51,484 bases of DNA from contig CASDPB010000006.1 of assembly GCA_949282305.1 (NCBI GenBank), positions 1 to 51,484 on the forward strand. The letters are read 5' to 3'. This DNA comes from an uncultured Lentisphaeria bacterium (GTDB lineage Bacteria; Verrucomicrobiota; Lentisphaeria; Victivallales; UBA1829). A model generated the notes under the pieces. The model was given only the letters and a program-made list of their open reading frames with translations, was not told where the DNA came from and did no database searches. Of this stretch, positions 42,250-50,813 are shown piece after piece. A program made the position numbers and the translations under genes. Numbering within the stretch: the first letter of the stretch is position 1; each line of letters begins with the position of its first letter.

Positions 42250-42690
42250 TTATTTCTCCGATACTTCCGGAAGAAATATCTGCCGCTCCGTCACTTCCGC
42301 CAGAACTCTCATTTGGGAAATGGCGACACGGTTCAGTTTGAGCCGATGTTTCCCTTGTGAAATCCCATCATTGATGAATACGGCTTGGAAAGCTCACGCT
42401 TCGCGTTCCAGCCGAGCTGTTTCTGCTCTTCCTCTTTTAATCGTTCAAACTCGGTAATTAAATACAGTTTGAACCCAACTGAAATCCATGTAGCGAACTC
42501 GAACGCGATATCCTTGTGTGCATATGTACCGCCATTATATCTGCCTGACTTCGAATAAATCCCTATGGCATTGATCTTTTCCACCCATTGTTTTGTCGTT
42601 AGAACAAATCCATTGCTGCCACTCTCGTTTCTAATACTGCTGAATTCCGTAGTATTAAAAATATAGAAAAGATCAGCTTGACCCCTTGAC
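42250..42690 (-). pseudogene. KilA-N domain gene, truncated and frameshifted
   Basis: The minus strand reads FNTTEFSSIRNESGSNGFVL, then KQWVEKINAIGIYSKSGRYN and GGTYAHKDIAFEFATWISVG, then FERLKEEEQKQLGWNAKREL. These are the conserved core of KilA-N proteins. Much of the usual C-terminal half is deleted: after FHKGNI the frame shifts to LKLNRVAISQMRVLAEVTER, ending at TAA 42250-42252, which matches the family's 'LNKIAIHQMK' tail. The N-terminus is lost where the GntR promoter region begins. KilA-N domains bind DNA and are phage- or plasmid-borne. The gene is dead and marks the ragged right edge of the mobile region. Confidence 0.7.
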
Positions 42691-42714
42691 AACTGATCTA
42701 ATCTGATATATAAT
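42671..42714 (+). promoter_or_regulatory. Consensus promoter with overlapping dyad before the second GntR-type gene
   Basis: TTGACA (42686-42691), 17-bp spacer, TATAAT (42709-42714): both boxes perfect. GATCAG (42671-42676) and CTGATC (42693-42698) form an inverted repeat across the -35 box, and CTGAT recurs at 42693 and 42703. A strong promoter with an operator over it fits repression by the regulator it transcribes. Confidence 0.72.
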
Positions 42715-42743
42715 ATATAGCAATAGGAGATACAAGCAGAGAA

Positions 42744-43775
42744 ATGGTAAGCGACAAAACAAAAAAACAGACCGTTCTGGACGCAATCGGTGCAGAAATT
42801 CAACACGGGGTTTTGAAACCGGGAGACAGGATGCTTGGTATTCGCGAGCTGGCAACCCGATTCGGTGTCAGTTATGCGGTAATCAACGCCGTTTATAACG
42901 TTTTGGAAAAACAGAAGGTTATTATCCGTTATCCACGCAGCGGCACTTATATCAACCCCGCGTTAAAATTCCGTCATACCCGGTTGGTGGCACTGTTGAC
43001 GGATTATGGACGCCAGAATATTGAAAGTTATTTTGAAACCTTTCTGGAAGCGGTATCCGTGGCAGATGTTCTGCCTATTATTCAGACATTGCCACATGAC
43101 AGACCGAACGCTTGGAAAGAATCAATCACACGTGTATTGGAAAGAAATCCGGATCTGATTCTGATCGACGTGGAAGGACGTTTTTTCCCTTTGAAACAGC
43201 TCAGAAAATTACTTAAAGGATGTAATTACCGCTTCGTCAACCGCTGGGAATGGATCGAGCAAAAGCCGGAACGTGCGGTTATTAATGACTATGTCACAGC
43301 ATATGCAGAGGCATTGAAATATCTGAAAAATCACAATCATTCAAAAATTCTGGTGTTCGGATTCCATACGGAGCCACAACCATTCATGAAGATCAATCTG
43401 AAAAAAACGGCGGAAACGGTCGGTCTGGAATTCGGTAAAGAGTTGATTTACAGCTCGCGAAACGGCATGAATGCCGCTCCGGAAGAACTTGCAGAACTCT
43501 ACAAGAAACATCATCCGACCGCAGTCTTTGCCCTGTCCGATTTTCTTCTGATGGAACTCCGGAGATATGCTGCAATTCATTGTCCTCCATTGCAGGCCCT
43601 GGAAAGCGTTGGTATTTTCAATCTCAACTATTCCAATTATCCGGGGAATGAATTCGCGTCGGTTCCGCTTGATTTTGCCAAAGTCTGGAAAATCAGCCTT
43701 GATCCCGGCAACGATCAGTCGGTAGTTACGGTGCCGCCGCTGCCGATATCATTAAAATCAGTTCATGGAAGCTAA
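42744..43775 (+). CDS. GntR-type DNA-binding / LacI-type sensor regulator (second cassette)
   Basis: 343 residues. The GntR winged helix is at about 5-75 (LKPGDRMLGIRELATRFGVS, then the wing PRSGTYINP), followed by a LacI-like sensor (about 85-335; LVALLTDYGRQNIESYFETF, then DLILIDVEG and TAVFALSDFLLMELRRYAA). Same design as the regulator at 1476 but low sequence similarity. The ribosome site (AGGAGA, 42725-42730) is 13 bases from ATG 42744, longer than usual; the frame has no better start. The gene heads a five-gene plus-strand cassette with a 31-base gap to the secreted GH at 43807, its likely target. Ligand probably a glycan product. Confidence 0.85.
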   Translation: MVSDKTKKQTVLDAIGAEIQHGVLKPGDRMLGIRELATRFGVSYAVINAVYNVLEKQKVIIRYPRSGTYINPALKFRHTRLVALLTDYGRQNIESYFETFLEAVSVADVLPIIQTLPHDRPNAWKESITRVLERNPDLILIDVEGRFFPLKQLRKLLKGCNYRFVNRWEWIEQKPERAVINDYVTAYAEALKYLKNHNHSKILVFGFHTEPQPFMKINLKKTAETVGLEFGKELIYSSRNGMNAAPEELAELYKKHHPTAVFALSDFLLMELRRYAAIHCPPLQALESVGIFNLNYSNYPGNEFASVPLDFAKVWKISLDPGNDQSVVTVPPLPISLKSVHGS

Positions 43776-43806
43776 TATCAAAAGTAAAAGTTACACTGGA
43801 GGATTT

Positions 43807-46800
43807 ATGAAGAAAAAACTGCTTATCACTTTTCTGACGGTTTGTGCGGGGCTAGTACAGGCGGATGTCGAACAATTGGTTATACCGATTGCCGCTTCGG
43901 AGCAGATGCCTGTTGTGGACGGACGGATGATACGGGGAGAATGGTGCCGTGCCCTTAAGGTCACCGGACTGGTTGAACTGTTCGGCGGCTCCGTAGCTTA
44001 CCGTCAAAGCGAAATCAATTTTATCGCCGACCCAAATTATCTTTATATTGGGATTAAATGTCCGCAGGTGCCGCTCAACACCGTACCGGAAAGTCTGGCA
44101 GATGGAGAAAAAGAGATGAGCAAGCTGATCAGCAGCAACATTGACCGTTTTGAAATTAATCTTGCGATTTCAGACCAGGGACTTCGCCATTATTTTATCG
44201 TTGATGCCAAAGGTAACAAATACTGCGAGGAAATCGGCACAATTTCAACCCGGAAAGATATTCCATGGGAGTACAAGAGTTCTTATGACACAAAATACTG
44301 GTATGCCGAACTGCGGATAAAAGCCGCTGACCTCGGCATCGCAAAATTCACGGACGGAATGAAAGCAGGACTCAATGTCAGCCGGGTCTGGGCTTTTCCA
44401 TACTCTTATACAGGACTGGTCCGACGTCCGCATGAACTGGTGAAAGTCACTTTTTTAAAAGGTGCTCCGGCCTTTCAGATAGACGGATTCGGAAATATCC
44501 GCGACGGCAAATTGAAGCTGGATTGTTCCGTCCGGGAATATGAGGGGGATACCTTTGTTCCCCGTGAAATGGCATATGATGAAAATGCATCCGGCAAAGC
44601 AGGTAGCAGGACTTCGGGGAACCGTCTGCATCTGAAACTGGAAACGCTTGAAAAGAACGGGCAGATACAGAATCAGAAAAATGCAGAATGCAATATGATT
44701 CCCGGTAAAGTTTTACCACTTTCCATCCGGGAGACGTTTTCTACTATTAAGCCGCAGCATATCCGGATTACGGCGACTCAAAACGATAAGATGATCCTGT
44801 ACTCGGCCGTGCTTCCAGTTTTCTCTCTGCCTTCCGATTTTCAAAAATCGTTGCAGGAACGGCTCAGAAAAGGGACGGTATCGGGATCCTGGCGTCTTAC
44901 CTCGGCATTTTTTCCGTATTGGGAAAAAGCCCGTATCCGCTTTACTAATTTCTCTGAAAAAATTGCGAAAGAAGGAGATTCTGTTCTCATCCGGATTCAT
45001 TCGCCCAATGGATATGACCAGTCAAAAAGCAGCCCGTTGAACGGGATGAGCCCCGTGGAAATCGAATTTTCCATACCGGGGTTGCCGGAAGGTGTTTATA
45101 CGGTCGAGTGCTCAATCGTAGATAGAAACAAAAAAGTCCTGGATAAGAAAAATGATACTTACACTCGGAAAAAGTTCGTCTGGGAACACAATAATATCGG
45201 TAAATCCCGCATTGTTCTGAAACCGTGGACGCCTGTCAAAGTAAAAAATACGAGCGTATCCGTCTGGGAAAGAACTTTCCGTATCAGCGGAACCGGATTG
45301 CCGGAATCCATTATTGTCCGTGGAAAAGAAATTCTTTCATCCCCAGTCGCTTTTTCCGCAAAGGTCAACGGACAGAACGAAACTCTGAGAACACGGCCGA
45401 TATCGTTTCCTGAATTCACGGAAAACAATCCCGATCTGGTCCGCTGGAACGGTCAGGGAAATATCGGCAGCAGTTTGAATGTAAAAATAAACGGTCGCGC
45501 CGAATTCGACGGATTTACATATTATCGTGCGACATTTATTCCAACCGGAACAATATCATTGGATTCACTACAACTGGATATCGAACTGCCAGACGATATC
45601 GCATCGTTGATGCATATGCAGGGACAAGGCGCCCGTGCCAATTTTTCAGGAGCGATTCCATCCGGCAGAGGAGTCGTTTACGATGGACTGCACCAGAAAG
45701 GAACCAGTCACATGACCGGAGCCTTTATTCCGCATATTTGGCTGGGAAATCCGGAACGCGGACTCTCATACTTTGCCGACAGTAATGAAAACTTCCGCAG
45801 TCTGCCCAATAAGGCTGTCAACGAAATTATCCGCAGAGACGGTAAAGTAATCTGCAGGGTCAATATTGTCAGCACTCCGGTCAAGCTTGATAAACCGTTC
45901 AGTATTGAGTTTGGCCTGATCCCGACTCCGGTCAAGCCGCTGTTGCCGCATAAGGATATCGTTACTCGTGCCGTAAACTGGTTAAGCTATGATAACAAAC
46001 GTATTTTCCAGGAGGCCATGTATGCCCCGATCCCCAAGGATTTCGATTACAAACAAGCTACGGAGGAATTAAATAAATGGCCGAATAAAGACGGTGTACG
46101 TCTCTATTTCAATAAGCATGAACTGCCTTATTGTCTGCCGGAAGTAGCGGTTTTTGACTATGAATGGGGAGGCATGGACCCGGAATCCCGCTATACTTGC
46201 GCCATCAACAGGTTCAGCAAGGAAAAAAGCGAGGCGATCAACCGTTACCTGACTGCCAGCCGGATTGATATGTTTGTCTATTACATTGCCGAAATGGTCA
46301 GGAAAACCCCGATGAAAGGAACTTATTGGGACATCACCGGCATTTATGCGGCTCATCCCATGCAGGAAAACGGCTCATCCTACATCGCACCCAACGGGAA
46401 TGTTATCCAGAAATGGAACATTCTCGCCAGCAGGGAATTGTTCAAACGCGTTGCGACGCTTTTTCAGGAAATTCGCCAAGAACCCGACTATATGGAGATA
46501 CATTCTACCAACCACATCGGCATTCCGTTTTACAGTTTCGCATCGGATTTGCTGAATTTCGAATGGCGCTGGCTCAGCAAATCCATGACTGATCCTGACG
46601 GCTATCAGCATGATTATATTGATCTGCGTCCACTGGATGTATTGGCCGCTGAAGGTACTCCGGAACAGTTCGGCATTCGAATCAACGCCATCACCCCCAC
46701 CAGCGAAGACCGTCTTGCCAACCCTGAAGATATGGAAACTTTCCGCAGAATCCTGCGTTCCGCTCGTATTACAGCGTCTTTGCACAATCACTCAGACAAC

Positions 46801-47232
46801 CGTATCTGCTCGCTGGGAGATATCGGCAGCGTTGATTTCATTGGTTATTGGGATGAAGCCGGACGTATCCGCACAAATACTCCGCTGGCACAGTCTGTCA
46901 TCTACCGGAAAGGCAATATACTCGAACTGGTCGTTGCCAATCTAGCCCGCCGCACACAGAAAGTAGAGGTTACGGTGGACCTGAAAAAATTGGGTGCCGG
47001 GAATATGGAGATCATCGAAAACACAAACGAAATTGAAGGCGTGGAAATATCACGAAAGTATCAGACAAAACAGAAAATAAAGGCGCAAAAAATGGAAACT
47101 GCAATGAAAAACGCGGAATATTTCCGCAAACAGAATCCCTATGAAGCTAAATGCGAAAATGGAAAACTGCAATTGAGAGTCCCGATTCAGTTCCATGATT
47201 ACCGTTCTTTCAAACTCAAACTAGTCAAATAA
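43807..47232 (+). CDS. Large secreted DUF6067/GH123-like glycoside hydrolase
   Basis: 1141 residues with a signal peptide (MKKKLLITFLTVCAGLVQAD). Residues about 25-220 form a CBM9/DOMON-like domain (MPVVDGRMIRGEWCRALKVT, then IDRFEINLAISDQGLRHYFI). Residues about 500-720 carry a DUF6067-like beta-sandwich (GRGVVYDGLHQKGTSHMTGA, then FIPHIWLGNPERGLSYFADS). The following barrel (about 730-1060) has acidic candidates in EVAVFDYEWGGMDPESRYTC and TYWDITGIYAAHP. The group includes GH123-like enzymes on amino-sugar glycans, but assignment is by resemblance only. GGAGG six bases upstream fixes ATG 43807; a frame extension overlapping the regulator is unlikely. Next gene 15 bases on. Confidence 0.75.
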   Translation: MKKKLLITFLTVCAGLVQADVEQLVIPIAASEQMPVVDGRMIRGEWCRALKVTGLVELFGGSVAYRQSEINFIADPNYLYIGIKCPQVPLNTVPESLADGEKEMSKLISSNIDRFEINLAISDQGLRHYFIVDAKGNKYCEEIGTISTRKDIPWEYKSSYDTKYWYAELRIKAADLGIAKFTDGMKAGLNVSRVWAFPYSYTGLVRRPHELVKVTFLKGAPAFQIDGFGNIRDGKLKLDCSVREYEGDTFVPREMAYDENASGKAGSRTSGNRLHLKLETLEKNGQIQNQKNAECNMIPGKVLPLSIRETFSTIKPQHIRITATQNDKMILYSAVLPVFSLPSDFQKSLQERLRKGTVSGSWRLTSAFFPYWEKARIRFTNFSEKIAKEGDSVLIRIHSPNGYDQSKSSPLNGMSPVEIEFSIPGLPEGVYTVECSIVDRNKKVLDKKNDTYTRKKFVWEHNNIGKSRIVLKPWTPVKVKNTSVSVWERTFRISGTGLPESIIVRGKEILSSPVAFSAKVNGQNETLRTRPISFPEFTENNPDLVRWNGQGNIGSSLNVKINGRAEFDGFTYYRATFIPTGTISLDSLQLDIELPDDIASLMHMQGQGARANFSGAIPSGRGVVYDGLHQKGTSHMTGAFIPHIWLGNPERGLSYFADSNENFRSLPNKAVNEIIRRDGKVICRVNIVSTPVKLDKPFSIEFGLIPTPVKPLLPHKDIVTRAVNWLSYDNKRIFQEAMYAPIPKDFDYKQATEELNKWPNKDGVRLYFNKHELPYCLPEVAVFDYEWGGMDPESRYTCAINRFSKEKSEAINRYLTASRIDMFVYYIAEMVRKTPMKGTYWDITGIYAAHPMQENGSSYIAPNGNVIQKWNILASRELFKRVATLFQEIRQEPDYMEIHSTNHIGIPFYSFASDLLNFEWRWLSKSMTDPDGYQHDYIDLRPLDVLAAEGTPEQFGIRINAITPTSEDRLANPEDMETFRRILRSARITASLHNHSDNRICSLGDIGSVDFIGYWDEAGRIRTNTPLAQSVIYRKGNILELVVANLARRTQKVEVTVDLKKLGAGNMEIIENTNEIEGVEISRKYQTKQKIKAQKMETAMKNAEYFRKQNPYEAKCENGKLQLRVPIQFHDYRSFKLKLVK

Positions 47233-47247
47233 TCAGGAGGTAAAACA

Positions 47248-47970
47248 ATGAAATGGAATTTACTGACAGCATTATGCGTTCTGGCTGCTGCCAATATTGC
47301 GATGGCCGATTCATGGAAAGACTACCGCCAGAAAGCGGCGACGGAAAAGAAAATCAAAAAAGAAGAGGGAACATTACTGGCAAAAGCATCTTTCGATATT
47401 TGGAAGCAACTTGGAACACGCCGCATTCAGGAAGAAGGAACAGCAAAATTTCTGCGTAGCAAAACTGGTGAAAAGGCGCAGGCCTTGTGCTGGCTTGCAA
47501 TTCCCGAAAACAACGCTGTACAATTATCGTTCCAGATCAGAACAGCCGCTCTGACCGATAAAATCCACAGCGGTCAAGGCGGACTTGCCGGTTTGTCTTT
47601 GGAAGGTTCCAATGGACGGCGAATGAATTTCACTCTCCAGCTTTGTTACGCCCAGGGCGGTTCGTGGTTTTTCAACAGTCTTCCTGACTCTCTCCGGATT
47701 GATGGCAAACCGGCAAAGTTCACCAAGGTGGAAATGGCGCGTGGAGCAGCGGTTTTCGGTCAGGGTGAAAGGGGAGATCAGGAATGGCACGAAACTGTAA
47801 TTCAGCAGGATAAGGCTGGTTGTCTGAGCATCTTGTTTGACGGCTTGTTGATTTTTCAGGTTAAAGAGCCCGGCTTCCGTCTGCAAAAATTTATACTGAC
47901 GCTGATCAATCCCCCTGCTCAAATTGCCCATTTCGATATAACGGAACCAGTTCTTGAAAAAATTGACTAA
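47248..47970 (+). CDS. Secreted LamG/DUF1080-like protein
   Basis: 240 residues with a signal peptide (MKWNLLTALCVLAAANIAMAD). After a charged segment (YRQKAATEKKIKKEEGTLLA), the body is a beta-sandwich with alternating strands (LCWLAIPENNAVQLSFQIRT, then GCLSILFDGLLIFQVKEPGF), the look of a concanavalin-like or DUF1080 fold that binds glycans. No catalytic pair is obvious. A perfect AGGAGGT precedes the ATG, predicting high expression. It lies between the large GH and a pseudopilin, so it probably assists the secreted enzyme as a binding protein. Confidence 0.65.
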   Translation: MKWNLLTALCVLAAANIAMADSWKDYRQKAATEKKIKKEEGTLLAKASFDIWKQLGTRRIQEEGTAKFLRSKTGEKAQALCWLAIPENNAVQLSFQIRTAALTDKIHSGQGGLAGLSLEGSNGRRMNFTLQLCYAQGGSWFFNSLPDSLRIDGKPAKFTKVEMARGAAVFGQGERGDQEWHETVIQQDKAGCLSILFDGLLIFQVKEPGFRLQKFILTLINPPAQIAHFDITEPVLEKID

Positions 47971-47980
47971 AGGACCAAAT

Positions 47981-48012
47981 GTAATGCCCCCGTTTTTCAA
48001 GGGCGGCATTAC
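47981..48012. repeat. Intergenic hairpin in the second cassette
   Basis: GTAATGCC (47981-47988) pairs with GGCATTAC (48005-48012), extended inside by CCC/GGG past a single bulged C. It lies 10 bases after the LamG-like stop. No T-run follows, so it may protect or separate mRNA segments within the operon rather than end it. Confidence 0.45.
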
Positions 48013-48227
48013 GTGGAAGCAGTCAAAAAATGAGGATTTGACGAAAAGCATCATCCATGGCACTGTCCTATTTGCAGGATATGCTTATTCAGAAATGAAG
48101 GTGCATATCTCCAATTTTTCGTATCCGAAATTTTCTGAGTCGCATTATTACTGAACGGAATATCATGCACCCGTAATTCTTGAAAAAGCAAAAGAGTTCA
48201 AATAAAAACAAGAAGAAAGATTTGTTC

Positions 48228-48935
48228 ATGTATAATTCAAAGAAAAAATTTCGGAGAGAGATCAGTAATTTCACACTTATAGAACTCTTGCTCATAATTG
48301 CGATAATTACTATCCTGGTCGGAATGCTGCTTACGTCATTAAACCAGGTGCGCAACCGGGCAAGATCAATACAATGCGTTTCTCAGCTGAATCAGATCGG
48401 TAAAACTTTACAGATGTATATGGATGATTATTCCTACACGCCGTCTGCCATCTCCAACAATACTTATTACTGGTGGTGGGTTCCAGCGGTCTATCTAAAA
48501 TATGTACCGGCTAAAACAAGTTTCGAGGCAACAAACGCTCTCCAACCATTACTGCGGTGTCCTGCGGACACTACTAAGAAAAGCGATGGAACATGGGGAC
48601 CGAACTACGGCTATAACGGCATCTATTCCGACGATGACTCCCGGTCGGACGAAGGTGCGGGAAGACGCAAAGCCGGAAGAATCCGCCAGCCCAGCATGAT
48701 TTTTCAAACCATGGACAGCGGCAGCAATGGCGATTTCTCACTCGGCAGCACTTACAGAATCAGCCGGACAATGATTTCTTTAAGCTTGATTGCAAGCGCA
48801 GCACAGCGTCATCTTGGTTCCGTAAAAGCTCAGTTTATCGATGGACATGTTGGGTCTTTCAAGCAGACCCGCATCATTTACGAATACAATCTTGGCGATA
48901 ACAGCGTATTTTTCGACAAAAAACAAACCTTTTAA
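48228..48935 (+). CDS. Pseudopilin-like protein (second cassette)
   Basis: 235 residues. The leader MYNSKKKFRREISN is followed by FTLIELLLIIAIITILVGML, the class III prepilin signal (F+1, E+5, hydrophobic helix). CVSQLNQIGKTLQMYMDDYS and the late H-LGSVKAQFI-DG motif complete the family pattern. ATG 48228 is chosen with AAGAAAG about nine bases upstream; a TTG start at 48180 would add a very basic tail with no ribosome site. A 257-base gap with a hairpin precedes it, and the GH36-like gene starts 15 bases after its stop. Inner membrane or pseudopilus. AT-richer than the copy in the GC-rich operon. Confidence 0.86.
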   Translation: MYNSKKKFRREISNFTLIELLLIIAIITILVGMLLTSLNQVRNRARSIQCVSQLNQIGKTLQMYMDDYSYTPSAISNNTYYWWWVPAVYLKYVPAKTSFEATNALQPLLRCPADTTKKSDGTWGPNYGYNGIYSDDDSRSDEGAGRRKAGRIRQPSMIFQTMDSGSNGDFSLGSTYRISRTMISLSLIASAAQRHLGSVKAQFIDGHVGSFKQTRIIYEYNLGDNSVFFDKKQTF

Positions 48936-48950
48936 AATCGGAACCAATAT

Positions 48951-50813
48951 ATGACGGATGTTTTTCTCAGGGATGGTAAACTTACTATCAACAACAATCA
49001 AAGCGGCTGGTTTGATATTGAATTCGAGCTGAACGGTCAAATCTGGAATGGACAGAATAAACAACAAAGAATTGAATACGAACACTTCGGCAATGGCGTT
49101 ATCGTTCACCGTTTTATTCGTGGTCCGCTGACCATAGACTCTGTGTCTGACCGATGCCGTGCGGCGTTGAAAGACCAGCATCCGTACACTTTGCGCTGGA
49201 TGCACAGTTCTAATGTCCGGACCGAAAAATATCCTGTTTCACGTCCCGAATATCCCCTGATACGTCCCCTGCCCAACGAACCGGTATGCTTTAATGACGG
49301 CGAGGCCAATCATTTCCCGGCATTCACGGTTTTTGATGCCGCTTATCAAACCATGCTTGTGGAGGGAGACCTGAATCAGACTCAGTTCCGCCGCGTGTGG
49401 GAAGTCGGGCAGATGCTCCAAATCTATCGCGGCATTCAGCGCTATGAATCAGCCGCGTCAAAGCCGGTTCTGGCAAGCGGTGAAGAATTGGAAGTGTCGC
49501 GGGTTTATTACGAAATTCTTCACAATACCCATCCGCAGGATGCCTACAACGGTTATATTGAGGCCCTGCAAAAGTTTCATTCGTTTGCGGGAGTGCATTC
49601 GCCCATGCGTCATGGTGCGGTATTCTGCACGTGGAATTACGGAACCCGCCACCATATCAGCGAGTCGCTGCTACTGACTCGCGCAAAGGCCTTGGCCCAA
49701 CGCATCCCGGAATGTACTCATTTTCTGATTGACGATGGTTATCAGGCCAACAGGAGCTGCCGCTTCGCCGGACTCGACGCCTTTTATCCCGAACCCTCCG
49801 ACGGCTATAACCGGAATCTGTTTCCTTCCGGAATGCACTTTATGGCCTCGGAATTGAAAAAACTCGGACTGACCCCGGCCATCTGGCTGGCTCCGGCACT
49901 TTACCTTGATTCCCGACTTGCCACCGAACATCCAGAGTGGCTGTTGCGTGACGAACACGGCAATACTGCGCTGCTTGGAAATTTCACCTATTTGGATGTA
50001 TCGGTTCCGGAAGCATATGAATTTTTCATAAAGGTACTGGATGTGCTTTTTGTGGAATGGGGCTTCCGTGGACTCAAGTTCGACTTTATGACACAGTGGT
50101 TTCAATTGGAAAATGCCCGTTTCCGCCATGGTTCGGGCGATGAGTGGCGCGACCGCATTTTCGGGGAAATCAGACAACGCATCGGCAGGAACGGCATTTT
50201 CATGACCTGCATTGCCATGAGCATGGGCAATCCCTTTCCGGGACGCTTTGCCGACTGTTACCGCTGTGGTTGCGATATACATGACGGTACCCGGGAAGAA
50301 CAGTTGAAAGCCTGCCGGGCTACTTTGCCCCAGATACTCTTGCCCGGCAAAGAACTGTTTCTTCTCAACATGGACTCCATGGGATTCGGCGACACTCCGC
50401 TTCATGAGCAGCTTGTCCGTCTGAACTGGGTTTTCATAACGCAAGGCATTTTTGAGCTGGGCGGCAAAATCGAGTCTATGCCGGACAGCCAGATTGCCAT
50501 GTGGCGCAAGCTGTTGAAAAACATTGATCGAGGTCAGCGGGTACGTTGTTTGGATGAGGCGGCATTCACTGGTGCCGACCTCCCCGCGGTTCTGCGCAGT
50601 GGTCATTTTACTGCCTTTTTCAACTGGAGCGAAACTCAATCCAGAATCTTCAAACTGGATAACTATTTCCCTTCCGAGGTATTACTTCGCGATTTCTGGC
50701 AGGAGAAAGAACTGAGCGGTAATACCATTGAGTTGTCACCCTTTTCATCCATCTTATTAGAGTCTGTTCACACTATTGAATCGATAATCATAGCGAATAA
50801 AATAAATCCCTAG
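48951..50813 (+). CDS. GH36-like alpha-galactosidase-type glycosidase
   Basis: 620 residues, no signal peptide, so likely cytoplasmic. An N-terminal beta-supersandwich (about 1-215) precedes a TIM barrel with ECTHFLIDDGYQ near 254-265 and FRGLKFDFMTQWF, where Asp378 in 'KFD' is the expected nucleophile; YRCGCDIHDG near 437-446 offers the acid/base Asp442. A C-terminal beta domain follows (about 530-605). Members release alpha-linked galactose or related sugars. Exact specificity unknown. The ribosome site is weak, suggesting coupling to the pseudopilin 15 bases upstream. Its TAG overlaps the stop of the convergent IS5 pseudogene by three bases, so the IS end may have supplied the gene's last codons. 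Confidence 0.8.
   Translation: MTDVFLRDGKLTINNNQSGWFDIEFELNGQIWNGQNKQQRIEYEHFGNGVIVHRFIRGPLTIDSVSDRCRAALKDQHPYTLRWMHSSNVRTEKYPVSRPEYPLIRPLPNEPVCFNDGEANHFPAFTVFDAAYQTMLVEGDLNQTQFRRVWEVGQMLQIYRGIQRYESAASKPVLASGEELEVSRVYYEILHNTHPQDAYNGYIEALQKFHSFAGVHSPMRHGAVFCTWNYGTRHHISESLLLTRAKALAQRIPECTHFLIDDGYQANRSCRFAGLDAFYPEPSDGYNRNLFPSGMHFMASELKKLGLTPAIWLAPALYLDSRLATEHPEWLLRDEHGNTALLGNFTYLDVSVPEAYEFFIKVLDVLFVEWGFRGLKFDFMTQWFQLENARFRHGSGDEWRDRIFGEIRQRIGRNGIFMTCIAMSMGNPFPGRFADCYRCGCDIHDGTREEQLKACRATLPQILLPGKELFLLNMDSMGFGDTPLHEQLVRLNWVFITQGIFELGGKIESMPDSQIAMWRKLLKNIDRGQRVRCLDEAAFTGADLPAVLRSGHFTAFFNWSETQSRIFKLDNYFPSEVLLRDFWQEKELSGNTIELSPFSSILLESVHTIESIIIANKINP

Noticed and set aside
42081-42341. An 86-codon plus-strand frame, and a shorter one at 42100-42201 with a signal-peptide-like start (MKIPYRKAFLSGILFIAPLT)
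   Set aside because: The long frame is antisense to the KilA-N tail. The short one has no ribosome site and stops after 33 codons, so evidence is too thin.
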